Origin: Mesobacterium pallidum
GTDB lineage: Bacteria > Pseudomonadota > Alphaproteobacteria > Rhodobacterales > Rhodobacteraceae
DNA length: 64,000 nucleotides
Direction of reading: 5' to 3'
Assembly: GCF_019966535.1 (NCBI RefSeq)
Contig: NZ_JAIMID010000010.1
Span: 1 to 64,000, forward strand
Shown here: positions 8,539 to 17,902 of the stretch, one piece after another
How the letters are laid out: each line of letters starts with the position of its first letter
Position numbering within the stretch: position 1 is the stretch's first letter
The notes under the pieces: model-generated
What the model was told of the DNA's origin: nothing
The model's database searches: none
The model's input: only the letters and a program-made list of their open reading frames with translations
Position numbers and translations under genes: made by a program

Positions 8539-9174
8539 ATGGATGACACGGCAGTGATCACGGAAAAGACCACTGGCTGGCGCGGGTCGCGGGCTGTCTG
8601 GCTGGCGGCTGCGCGCGAGGCTCTGATCGCGTCAGGGGTCGAGGCGGTGAAGATCCAGCCGTTGGCCAGCACGCTGGGCCTGTCGCGCACCAGCTTCTAC
8701 TGGTTCTTCGACGGGCGGGATGCGCTGCTGGACGCCCTGCTGGAGGACTGGGAGCAAAGCAACACCGCCAGCCTGATCGCCGCGACAGAGGCCTATGCCG
8801 AAACCATCACCGAGGCGCTGCTGACCCTCACAGGCGTCTTCCTGAACGAGGCGCCGTTTTCCTCGGGTCTCGACCTGGCGGTGCGCGGCTGGGCGCATCG
8901 CTCGGACGCGGTGGCGCAGCGGGTGGCGGCGGCGGATGCCGCGCGGTTGGCGGCGATACGGGGCATGTTCGAACGCTTCGGCTATGACGCGGGCGAGGCC
9001 GAGGTGCGCGCCCACACCGTCTACCTGGTGCAGGTCGGCTACATCGCCGCGCAACTGCACGAGGACATGGAGACGCGGCTGGCCCGCGTGCCCGATTACA
9101 TGCGCACTTTCACCGGCCGCGCCGCGACGGAGGCCGAGCTGGCGCGGTTTCGCGCCGGGCGGGGGCTGGGGTGA
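8539..9174 (+). CDS. TetR-family transcriptional regulator
   Basis: DNA-binding repressor candidate of 211 residues. The N-terminal HTH (about residues 20-65) contains LASTLGLSRTSFYWFFDGRD, the standard TetR recognition helix with the FYWFF variant of the YYHF motif. The C-terminal helical ligand domain has no recognisable specificity. It is transcribed away from the DgcA/StcD-like gene with 116 bases between them. A short palindrome ATTCCGGGAAT in that gap is a possible operator. It most likely responds to the amine substrate or a product, but nothing in the sequence shows this. Confidence 0.85.
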   Translation: MDDTAVITEKTTGWRGSRAVWLAAAREALIASGVEAVKIQPLASTLGLSRTSFYWFFDGRDALLDALLEDWEQSNTASLIAATEAYAETITEALLTLTGVFLNEAPFSSGLDLAVRGWAHRSDAVAQRVAAADAARLAAIRGMFERFGYDAGEAEVRAHTVYLVQVGYIAAQLHEDMETRLARVPDYMRTFTGRAATEAELARFRAGRGLG

Positions 9175-9338
9175 CACGGTCCGTTTGCGACAGATCCTTG
9201 TCTGGGGGCGACCTGTGTTAACCCGTTGTTACACATGCAGAACGCGGGCCGGGAAATTGCGCGGGTCCAAGGTTGCACGACTCGATCAGATCACATAGGT
9301 GCGTTTTGTGACCAACCGCCAGCGCAAGGAGCCGCGCC

Positions 9339-9458
9339 ATGACCCGTGACGAAATCATCCGCGACGCCCGCAGCCGCGCCGGCACCTTTCCAGCCGTCCT
9401 GGTGGTTTACGGCCTGATCGTGGCGACCCTGATCGCCACCGGCATGGCGATGACCTGA
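9339..9458 (+). CDS. Small single-pass membrane protein, 39 residues, unknown function
   Basis: A 39-codon frame starts at ATG 9339 with an excellent AAGGAG (9326-9331) seven bases upstream. The peptide MTRDEIIRDARSRAG is charged, and the following stretch (about residues 17-37, FPAVLVVYGLIVATLIATGM) is one hydrophobic helix, so a bitopic inner-membrane peptide is expected. A strong hairpin lies 37 bases after its stop. I do not recognise the family. It sits between the TetR gene and the end of a minus-strand ABC gene and shares no obvious role with either. Confidence 0.5.
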   Translation: MTRDEIIRDARSRAGTFPAVLVVYGLIVATLIATGMAMT

Positions 9459-9494
9459 GCTTCGACGCCCGAAACGACAGCGCCGCAAACGACG

Positions 9495-9519
9495 ACCGCC
9501 CGGCCATGTGCCGGGCGGT
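9495..9519. terminator. Bidirectional hairpin between convergent genes
   Basis: ACCGCCCGGC (9495-9504) and GCCGGGCGGT (9510-9519) form a perfect 10-bp stem with a 5-nt loop. An outer inverted pair, GCCCGAAACG near 9467-9476 and CGTTTCGGGC near 9523-9532, nests around it. It separates the plus-strand small gene from the minus-strand ABC operon and probably terminates both. Confidence 0.65.
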
Positions 9520-9533
9520 GTCCGTTTCGGGCC

Positions 9534-11192
9534 TCAGACGTCCGCCGCCTCGCCCACGTTGTCGACTCCGCGCTCTTCAAGCAGCGTGGTCAGCCAATTG
9601 GGGTCCATCTCGGGCACCGAGCTGAGCAGCAGGTCCGTGTAGGGATGGTGCGGCGGGGTGAACATCACGTCCTTGGGGCCTGCCTCGACCACGCGCCCGT
9701 GCTGCATCACCACCACCTCGTCCGCGATGGATCGCACGGTGGCGAGGTCATGGGTGATGAACATGTAGGCCAGGTTCAGCTCGCGTTGCAGCCGGTCGAG
9801 CAGCTTGAGGATCCCCTCGGCCACCAGCTGGTCGAGCGCCGATGTTACCTCGTCGCAGATGATGAACGACGGCTCGGCCGCCAGCGCCCGGGCGATGCCG
9901 ATGCGCTGCTTCTGACCGCCCGACAGCTCGGGCGGATAGCGGTTGTAATACTTGGACGGCTCGAGCTCGATCAGGTCCAGCAGCTCGTCCACGCGGGCCT
10001 TGAGCTTGGTGCCGGAAAGGCCCGAGTAGAACTGTGCGGGCCGGCCGATGATCTCGGAGATCCGTACCTTGGGGTTCAGCGCGGTGTCGGCCATCTGGTA
10101 GATCATCTGCGCCTGCCGCAGCTGGTCCTTGGTGCGGTCCTTGTAGCTGGGCGGCAGCGCCTCGCCCTTGAACATGACCCCGCCCTGCGTCGGCGGCAGC
10201 AGCCCGGTGATGACCCGCGCCGTGGTCGATTTGCCGGACCCGGATTCGCCCACCACGGCCACGGTCATGCCTTCGTGGATGTCGAAGGACACGTCGTCCA
10301 GCACCTTGTCGCCACCGGTATAGGAGGCATCGACATGCTGGACCGAGACCAGCGGCGTCGCCCCCTGCGGCCGCGCCTTCTGCGGCCGTTGGAAGGACCG
10401 CACGGCCCAGAGCGACTTGGTATATTCCTCCTGCGGGTTGTCCAGCATCTCGGCGGTCGGGGCCTGTTCGACCTCTTCACCCTTGAGCAGCACCTTGATC
10501 GTGTCGGCCATCTGGGCGACCACGGCGAGGTCGTGCGTGATGTAGATCGCCGCCGTGTTGAACTGGTCGACGATGTCGCGGATCGCGGCCAGCACTTCGA
10601 TCTGCGTGGTCACATCCAGCGCCGTCGTCGGTTCGTCAAAGATGATGAGGTCGGGCCGGCAGGCCATCGCCATGGCTGTCATCGCCCGTTGCAACTGCCC
10701 ACCCGAGACCTGGTGCGGATAGCGAAAGCCGATCTCCTTGGGGTTCGGCAGGCGCAGGCGCTCGTAGAGCTCCATCGCGTCTTCCTGCGCCGCCAGCCGC
10801 TTCTGGATGCGGTAGTGCAGCGGCGCCTCGGTGTGCTGGTCGATGATCTTGTGCGCCGGGTTGAAACTGGCCGCCGCCGACTGCGCCACATAGGCGATGC
10901 GGGCGCCGCGCAGCGCGCGTTTCTCGCCCTCCGACGCGGTGGTCAGCTCCATCCCGTCGAACTCGATCGACCCGCTGGAAATCCGCGTGCCGTCGCGCGC
11001 GAAGCCCATCGCGGCGGCGCCGATGGTCGACTTGCCGGCGCCGCTTTCGCCGATCAGGCCCATCACCTCGCCGCGGTGCAGGGTCAGATCGACGCCCTTG
11101 ATGATCGGCACCCAGGTCTCTTCGGAATAGCCCTCGATGCGCAGGTCCTTGATCTTGAGCAGCACGGGGGCGTTCTTGAACTTGTCTGACAT
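9534..11192 (-). CDS. Peptide/quaternary-amine-type ABC transporter, fused double ATP-binding protein
   Basis: Energises an Opp/Dpp-family importer. The 552-residue protein is a DppD-DppF fusion: domain 1 has [17 protein letters not shown] and [12 protein letters not shown]; domain 2 has [17 protein letters not shown] and [12 protein letters not shown]. In domain 2 the Walker B reads CDEVTSALD, as in many Dpp-type proteins. Start ATG 11192 was chosen over GTG 11201 because AAGGAG lies eight bases before it. It is the last gene of the SBP-permease-permease-ATPase operon. Family 5 systems carry peptides but also nickel, opines and betaine-like solutes. The neighbouring N-demethylase genes favour a quaternary amine. 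Confidence 0.85.
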   Translation of the reverse strand: MSDKFKNAPVLLKIKDLRIEGYSEETWVPIIKGVDLTLHRGEVMGLIGESGAGKSTIGAAAMGFARDGTRISSGSIEFDGMELTTASEGEKRALRGARIAYVAQSAAASFNPAHKIIDQHTEAPLHYRIQKRLAAQEDAMELYERLRLPNPKEIGFRYPHQVSGGQLQRAMTAMAMACRPDLIIFDEPTTALDVTTQIEVLAAIRDIVDQFNTAAIYITHDLAVVAQMADTIKVLLKGEEVEQAPTAEMLDNPQEEYTKSLWAVRSFQRPQKARPQGATPLVSVQHVDASYTGGDKVLDDVSFDIHEGMTVAVVGESGSGKSTTARVITGLLPPTQGGVMFKGEALPPSYKDRTKDQLRQAQMIYQMADTALNPKVRISEIIGRPAQFYSGLSGTKLKARVDELLDLIELEPSKYYNRYPPELSGGQKQRIGIARALAAEPSFIICDEVTSALDQLVAEGILKLLDRLQRELNLAYMFITHDLATVRSIADEVVVMQHGRVVEAGPKDVMFTPPHHPYTDLLLSSVPEMDPNWLTTLLEERGVDNVGEAADV

Positions 11193-11197
11193 GAGGG

Positions 11198-12259
11198 TCA
11201 CTCCTTGAGGCCCGAGGACCGGAACAGCATCCAGTCGACGACGAAATTGACGGCCACGGTCAGCAGCGCGATGGCGGCGGCGGGGATCAGCGGGGTGATC
11301 TCGCCGAACGAGATCAGGGTGGCGTTCTCACGCACCATCGATCCCCAGTCGGCCGTGGGCGGCTGGATGCCGAGGCCAAGGAACGACAGGCCGGCGACCA
11401 GCAGGAAGACGAAACAGAACTCCAGCCCGAACTCGGCCACCAACGGGGCGGTGGCGTTGGGCAGGATCTCCTTGCGGATCAGGTAGCCGGTCTTTTCACC
11501 GCGCAGTTTTGCGGCCTCGATGTAATCCATGACGACCACGTTGCCCGCGACCGCCCGGGTCAGGCGGAAGACACGCGGGGCGTAGATGATCGCGACGGCG
11601 ACGATGATGACGAACACCTGCGGGCCGAAGATCGACAGCATCAGCAGGGCAAAGATCAGCGACGGGATCGCCATGATCACGTCCGCCGCGCGCCCCAGCA
11701 CCTGGTCGAGCCAGCCGCCCCGCGTCGCCGCCAGCAGCCCCGCGAAGGCGCCCATGAAGAACGCCGCCAGCGTTGCCGAGAGCGCGAGGCCCACGGTGTT
11801 GCGCGCGCCGTAGATGATGCGGCTGAACATGTCGCGGCCCAGCTGATCGGCGCCCAGCAGCATCGTGTCATCCGCCGGGGCGAAGGCCGAGGCGATGACC
11901 TCGGATTCGCCGAAAGGGGCGATCCAGGGCGCGAAGATCCCTGCGATGGCATAGGTGAAGATGATGAACATGCCGAAGGCGGCGGTCAGCGGCGCGGTCT
12001 TCAGCTCCTTTCCCAGTGCCGTGGGGGCGATGACCACCAGGAATTCGCGGAAGCAGTAGGAGACGCCGGCGGCAAAGGCCAGAAGCCCCGCCGAGATGGC
12101 GACGAAGCGCAGCGCGCCCGCCCCGCCGACGATGCCCAGCACGAAGCTGATCAGCGTCAGCGAGAACAGCAGCACGAAGGCGCTGCGCTGCTTGTAATAG
12201 GCGGCAAGGCACGAGGCCGCGACGAGGGCGATGAAGTAGATGATGACGAAAAGGCTCAT
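11198..12259 (-). CDS. DppC-like ABC transporter permease
   Basis: Inner-membrane permease of 353 residues. The N-terminal third adds extra hydrophobic segments before the DppC/OppC core, which includes LLGADQLGRDMFSRIIYGAR around residue 135 and the EAA loop YIEAAKLRGEKTGYLI around 245. DppC proteins are usually about 300 residues, so the N-terminus is longer than usual. Its stop precedes the ATPase start by five bases, and it lies 12 bases after the other permease. It forms the channel with the DppB-like partner. Confidence 0.85.
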   Translation of the reverse strand: MSLFVIIYFIALVAASCLAAYYKQRSAFVLLFSLTLISFVLGIVGGAGALRFVAISAGLLAFAAGVSYCFREFLVVIAPTALGKELKTAPLTAAFGMFIIFTYAIAGIFAPWIAPFGESEVIASAFAPADDTMLLGADQLGRDMFSRIIYGARNTVGLALSATLAAFFMGAFAGLLAATRGGWLDQVLGRAADVIMAIPSLIFALLMLSIFGPQVFVIIVAVAIIYAPRVFRLTRAVAGNVVVMDYIEAAKLRGEKTGYLIRKEILPNATAPLVAEFGLEFCFVFLLVAGLSFLGLGIQPPTADWGSMVRENATLISFGEITPLIPAAAIALLTVAVNFVVDWMLFRSSGLKE

Positions 12260-12271
12260 GATCCTGCCCCC

Positions 12272-13228
12272 TTATTTCGGATGCCGCAGGCGCGGGTTGG
12301 TCAGGATGGCGCCCACGTCGGCGGCCAGGTTGAGCAGGATGAAGGTCGCCGCGAAGATCAGGCAGCAGGCCTGCACCACGGGGAAATCACGCTTGCTGAC
12401 CGCGTCCACCAGCGCCTGGCCGATGCCGGGGTAGACGAACACCACCTCGACCAGCACCACGCCGGTGATGAGATAGGCGAGGTTCAGCGCGATCACGTTG
12501 ATGATCGGCGCCCAGGCGTTGGGCAGGGCGTGGCGCACGATCACCCGCCAGGGCGGGGTGCCCTTGAGCCGCGCCATCTCGATATAGGGCGAGGCGAGCA
12601 GGTTGATGATCGCCGCCCGCGTCATGCGCATCATATGCGCCGTGACCACCAGAACCAGCGTCAGCGCGGGCAGGAAGGTGCGGTGCAGAAGCTCGGGGAA
12701 GGACATGTCGCTGCTGAGGCTGGCAATGGCCGGGAACATGCTGGTCTTGACCGAGAGGTACAGGATCAGGATGTAACCGAGGAAGAACTCGGGGCTCGAG
12801 ATCGAGGTCAGCGTCAGCACGTTGGCAACCCGGTCGAACAGCGTGTTGCGCAGGAGCGCGACGATGATCCCCAGTACCACGGCAAAGGGCACCGCGATCA
12901 CGGCTGCATAGGCGGCCAGGAACAGCGTGTTGATGAACCGTTCGCCGATCACCTCGGTCACGCGGGCGCCGGTGACGATGGAATTGCCGAAATCGCCCAC
13001 CACGGCCCCGCCGAGCCAGCTGAAATAGCGCACCAGCGCCGGGTCGTTCAGCCCCATCTGTTCGCGCAGGGCGGCCACGGTTTCAGGCGTCGCGCCCTGG
13101 CCCAGGACCGCCTCGGCAATGTCGCCGGGCAGAAGTTCGACCATGAAGAATATGATGATCGAGATCACCAGGAGCGTCAGCAGGCCGAAGCCAAGCCGCC
13201 TGGCGATCAATTTGGTAATGTCCCCCAT
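12272..13228 (-). CDS. DppB-like ABC transporter permease
   Basis: Inner-membrane permease of 318 residues, the usual DppB/OppB length. Features are the N-terminal segment IARRLGFGLLTLLVISIIIF, the periplasmic LPGDIAEAVLGQGATPE loop (family motif PGDP with the final Pro missing), and the EAA loop YIEMARLKGTPPW near residue 215 that contacts the ATPase. A strong AGGAGAGG precedes ATG 13228. It follows the binding-protein gene, from which it is separated by a stem-loop (13309-13338). Confidence 0.87.
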   Translation of the reverse strand: MGDITKLIARRLGFGLLTLLVISIIIFFMVELLPGDIAEAVLGQGATPETVAALREQMGLNDPALVRYFSWLGGAVVGDFGNSIVTGARVTEVIGERFINTLFLAAYAAVIAVPFAVVLGIIVALLRNTLFDRVANVLTLTSISSPEFFLGYILILYLSVKTSMFPAIASLSSDMSFPELLHRTFLPALTLVLVVTAHMMRMTRAAIINLLASPYIEMARLKGTPPWRVIVRHALPNAWAPIINVIALNLAYLITGVVLVEVVFVYPGIGQALVDAVSKRDFPVVQACCLIFAATFILLNLAADVGAILTNPRLRHPK

Positions 13229-13308
13229 GGACCTCTCCTGTTCGTGGGTCCGGTCTTTTTTGTCGTGCCGGACTTGGCCGGAACCGCCCGGGTCAGGGGC
13301 GGCAAGGG

Positions 13309-13338
13309 TCCGGACCCCGGATCATGCCGGGGCCCGGA
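13309..13338 (-). promoter_or_regulatory. Intercistronic stem-loop after the binding-protein gene
   Basis: TCCGGACCCCGG (13309-13320) and CCGGGGCCCGGA (13327-13338) pair over 12 positions with one A/C mismatch and a 6-nt loop. It starts 13 bases past the stop of the binding-protein gene and lies before the first permease gene. It probably protects the binding-protein message or limits read-through. Confidence 0.6.
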
Positions 13339-13350
13339 AAGGCGCAGGAC

Positions 13351-14958
13351 TCAGGCCTCGAACCACCAGCGGCTGGCGGCGCGGCAGCCGTCCATTTCCC
13401 AGCTCGCGGCAAGCTCGCCGGTGGTCTGGACGTTGGACCGGCGGCCGTAGACGAAGTTGCGGAAGAACGGGATGATCGTGCCGCCGTCGTCACGCGCGAG
13501 GGTCGCCATCTCGCGGTAGATTTCGGACCGGCGGTCATCGTTCAGCTCGGACTTGCCTTCCAGCAGCAGCTCGTTGAACCGCGCGTTCTGCCAATGGCTT
13601 TCGTTCCAGGCGGCGTCCGACTTGTAGGCCAGCGAATACATCACGTCCGGCGTCGGGCGCGCGCCCCAGGCCACGGCGCAGAACGGCTTTTTCAGCCAGA
13701 CGTCCGAGTAGTAGCCATCGTTCGGCTCGCGCACGACGTTGATGGTGATGCCCGCCGCCTTGGCCTGTTCGGCATAAAGCACGCACATGTCCACCGCGCC
13801 CGAAAAGATCGATTCCGCCGCCGACAGGTTGACCGTCAGCCCCTCGGCACCCGCCTTGGCCAGCAGCGCCTTGGCCTTGTCGGGGTCATAGGACAGCTGG
13901 TCCAGCCCTTCGGGGTAATAGGGCTGCGCCGGGGAATGGTGGAAATCGTTGCCGGGGATGGCCGCGCCGAATGCGATCTTTTCCACGATCTCCTCGCGGT
14001 TCATCGCCAGTTTCAGCGCCATGCGAACGTCGACATTGTCGAAGGGCGCGGTGTCGCAGAACATGGGCATGGTGATCGCCGAGGCCGAGGGCACGTTCTC
14101 GACCACCAGCTGCGGGTTGCGGGCCATCAGCGCCATGGTCTTGAGGTCGATGGCCGACACCGCGTCCACGTCGCCGGTGACCAGCGCGGTCTGGCGGGCG
14201 TTGGGGTCGTTGATCGCCAGCATCTCGACCGCGTCGAAATAGGCGCCTTCGAGGTGCCAGTCGTCGTGCCGCACCAGCGAGAAGCCGATGCCGAACTCGC
14301 CGTCGGTGATCTTGTAGGGGCCCGACCCGATGCCGCTTTCCCACTCGATGGAGCCGTCGTCATTGGCGGGCAGGATGCACAGGTGATAGTCGGTCATCAG
14401 CCAGGGCAGGTCGGCGTTCGGCCCCGTCAGGTGGAAGGTCACCGCGTAATCGCCGTCCTTGGTGATGTCCTCCACGTCGGCCAGCAGCGCCTTGGCGGCC
14501 GAGGTCGTGGCATCGCCCCGGTGGAAGTTCATCGAGGCGATCACGTCGTCGGCGGTCATCTTGCGGCCGTCGTGGAACACCACGTTCTCGCGCAGCTTGA
14601 AGGTCCAGGCCGAGGCGTCCTCGGACCCCGTCCACTCTTCGGCCACGTCACCGCCCAGCGTCTGGTCGGTGTTGATCAGCGTCAGGTAGCTGCGGTGGGT
14701 ATGGGCCAGGAAAATCTGCTGGATCGACAGGTAGGTGCCGGGGTTGTGCGTGTCCGACGAGTTGTTGTCGTGGATGCCGACCCGGAAGGTGCCGCCGGTC
14801 TTGGGCTGCGCCGCAGCGGTCCCGGTCCAGAGCCCGGTCGCGGTGCTGGCGGTGATCCCGGCCACCGCCGCCTGCTGCATGAAGCTGCGCCGCGAGATGC
14901 CGCCCGTGCGGGCCGCCTGCGACAGGCGATGGATGAGTTCGTGGTTCTTCTTGGTCAT
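13351..14958 (-). CDS. Family 5 extracellular solute-binding protein, Tat-exported
   Basis: Periplasmic receptor of 535 residues (SBP_bac_5, DppA/OppA fold). The N-terminus has a twin-arginine signal, ISRRSFMQQAAVAG near residue 21, followed by a hydrophobic stretch and a likely AAAQP cleavage region near residue 50. Family segments follow: EEWTGSEDASAWTFKLRENV, FHDGRKMTADDV and the later ALKLAMNREEI. Tat export is common for such receptors in this group. A GGGAGGA precedes the ATG. As the first gene of the importer operon it has its own 325-base upstream gap, holding a palindrome like the one before the Rieske gene. Confidence 0.85.
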   Translation of the reverse strand: MTKKNHELIHRLSQAARTGGISRRSFMQQAAVAGITASTATGLWTGTAAAQPKTGGTFRVGIHDNNSSDTHNPGTYLSIQQIFLAHTHRSYLTLINTDQTLGGDVAEEWTGSEDASAWTFKLRENVVFHDGRKMTADDVIASMNFHRGDATTSAAKALLADVEDITKDGDYAVTFHLTGPNADLPWLMTDYHLCILPANDDGSIEWESGIGSGPYKITDGEFGIGFSLVRHDDWHLEGAYFDAVEMLAINDPNARQTALVTGDVDAVSAIDLKTMALMARNPQLVVENVPSASAITMPMFCDTAPFDNVDVRMALKLAMNREEIVEKIAFGAAIPGNDFHHSPAQPYYPEGLDQLSYDPDKAKALLAKAGAEGLTVNLSAAESIFSGAVDMCVLYAEQAKAAGITINVVREPNDGYYSDVWLKKPFCAVAWGARPTPDVMYSLAYKSDAAWNESHWQNARFNELLLEGKSELNDDRRSEIYREMATLARDDGGTIIPFFRNFVYGRRSNVQTTGELAASWEMDGCRAASRWWFEA

Positions 14959-15283
14959 GATTCCTCCCTGACCTGGGTTCTGTCCTGGGCCGTCGCGCCA
15001 GTCGGGATCTTCGCCGTCCCGTGGTTGTGATCTAGTGCGCGGCGTAAAAACGACATGGGTATCGAAACATAAAACATCCCGGGCAGCTACAGGAAACCTG
15101 TGCCCTTGGCCGGGATTGTTGCCTATGCAAAGGAAAAATCAGGGATTTTGCGGGTCCGGGCAGGGGGCTATGACCCCGCGCGCCGGATATGGACTTGTCT
15201 GTTTGCGACATGTCGCGGGCGGAACGCGCCTTGCGCCGCCCAAAGGGGCGCACGCCGCGAGGGGGCCCGCGGCGCGCAGATGG
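14959..15283. other. 325-base intergenic region upstream of the importer operon
   Basis: No convincing gene. It holds the palindrome GCGACATGTCGC (15205-15216) inside TTTGCGACA-TGTCGCGGG, and GC-rich inverted runs next to the reductase gene's stop that may serve as a terminator. The A-rich stretch near 15045-15075 (minus-strand T-rich) is a plausible promoter region for the binding-protein gene. Confidence 0.4.
15201..15216. promoter_or_regulatory. Candidate operator GCGACATGTCGC upstream of the importer operon
   Basis: Perfect 12-bp palindrome at 15205-15216, preceded by TTT so that the left half reads TTTGCGACA. The same half-site occurs upstream of the Rieske gene (17777-17785) and at 9184-9192. 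A common regulator for transport and demethylation genes is a reasonable inference. Confidence 0.45.
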
Positions 15284-16369
15284 TCAGACGTCCAGCTCGA
15301 CCGTGCCGATCGGGTTGGAGCAGCAGGCCAGGATGTAGCCCGCCTCGATGTCGTCCTCCGAGATGCCGCCGTTGTGCACCATGTGCACCTGGCCGCTGGT
15401 CTTCTTGATCTTGCAGGTGCCGCAGACGCCAAAGGTGCAGCCCGACGGGATCACGATGCCCGCCCCGCGCGCCACCGACAGCAGGGTGTCGGTTTCGGTA
15501 CAGGTCGCCGTCACCTCCGAGGCGGCAAAGACCACCTCGGCCTCGGCGGTCTCGTCAAGGATGAGGTCGTCCAGCTCCTCGACCTGTTCCTCGGTCTTGA
15601 CCGGGGCCTGGAAGCTTTCCTGGTGGTAGTTGTCCATGTCGTAGCCAAGCGCGATCAGCATCTCGCGCACGGCGGCCATGAAGGGTTCGGGGCCGCAGCA
15701 ATAGACCTCCCGCTCGAGGTAATCCTTGGCAATGAGGCCGATCATCAGCTGGTTCAGCTGCCCGCGCAGGCCGGTCCAGACCTGGTAGGGGTCGTCTTCC
15801 TCGACGATGAAGCACAGCTTGATCCCCGGCACGCGCGAGGCCATGTGCTCGAGCCGCTGGCGGCAGATGATGTCGCGCGGGCGGCGGGCGCAGTTCAGCA
15901 GGATCACGTCGGTGCCCGTGCCCCGGTCGAACAGGTAGGTGGTCATCGACAGCGACGGGGTCACGCCCGACCCGGCCGAGATGAAGAGGTACTTTTTCTT
16001 CTCGCGCGTCGGCAGGGTAAAGATCCCGGCCGGACCGGTGGCCTTGATCTTCATTCCCGGCTGCAGGTGGTCCAGCATCCAGCGCGTGCCGATGCTGTCC
16101 GCCTGCGCCTTGACCGTGACCGAGATCGACAGCGGCCGCGACGGCGAGGAGGAGATCGTGTAGGTCCGCCAGACCGTTCCGCCGGGCACCGGCAACTCGA
16201 GCGTCAGGAACTGGCCGGGCTCATAGCGGAAGAGGGCCCCCGAGGGCGCGACAAAGCTGAAGGTCGCCGTGTTCGGCGCCTCGGGCACGACCGAGCAGCA
16301 TTCGAGCGTCTCGTCGTCGCGCCAGATCCCGGCATCGGCGGTGGCGGTCAGGGCGGTGGTCTGGCTCAT
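15284..16369 (-). CDS. FAD/2Fe-2S reductase component of a Rieske N-demethylase (GbcB-like)
   Basis: Passes electrons from NAD(P)H through FAD and a 2Fe-2S centre to the Rieske oxygenase encoded just upstream. Of 361 residues, about 40-145 form the FAD domain (RYEPGQFLTL, RTYTISSSPSR) and 150-260 the NAD(P) domain (YLFISAGSGVTPSLSM, YCCGPEPFM). Residues 275-361 form a plant-type ferredoxin with the cluster cysteines in SGCTFGVCGTCKI and the distal ACC. This matches GbcB and stachydrine-demethylase reductases. ATG 16369 has GGAGAG before it and lies 22 bases after the oxygenase stop, so the pair is co-transcribed. The protein is cytoplasmic. Confidence 0.85.
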   Translation of the reverse strand: MSQTTALTATADAGIWRDDETLECCSVVPEAPNTATFSFVAPSGALFRYEPGQFLTLELPVPGGTVWRTYTISSSPSRPLSISVTVKAQADSIGTRWMLDHLQPGMKIKATGPAGIFTLPTREKKKYLFISAGSGVTPSLSMTTYLFDRGTGTDVILLNCARRPRDIICRQRLEHMASRVPGIKLCFIVEEDDPYQVWTGLRGQLNQLMIGLIAKDYLEREVYCCGPEPFMAAVREMLIALGYDMDNYHQESFQAPVKTEEQVEELDDLILDETAEAEVVFAASEVTATCTETDTLLSVARGAGIVIPSGCTFGVCGTCKIKKTSGQVHMVHNGGISEDDIEAGYILACCSNPIGTVELDV

Positions 16370-16391
16370 GGCCTCTCTCCTTGGCTCGGGC

Positions 16392-17735
<1,344 letters not shown>

Positions 17736-17759
17736 TCACCGCACACAGCACGAAACGAA

Positions 17760-17785
17760 TTGTCGCAACTAGGCGATTTGCGACA
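17760..17785. promoter_or_regulatory. Inverted repeat TGTCGCAA-N9-TTGCGACA upstream of the Rieske operon
   Basis: TGTCGCAA (17761-17768) and TTGCGACA (17778-17785) are perfect inverted copies separated by nine bases, about 130 bases upstream of the Rieske gene start. The half-site recurs at 15202-15210 and 9184-9192. It is a good candidate operator; the cognate regulator is not identified. Confidence 0.5.
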
Positions 17786-17902
17786 CCCTGAAAACGGGGC
17801 GCGACCTCGGGTCATTTCGCTGCCCGGAGCGGCCGGAAAACCGCCGGTTTCCGCGACGCCTTGCGCTCGCGGATTGCGTTTTTTCTGGGCGGTTGGGGGT
17901 GT

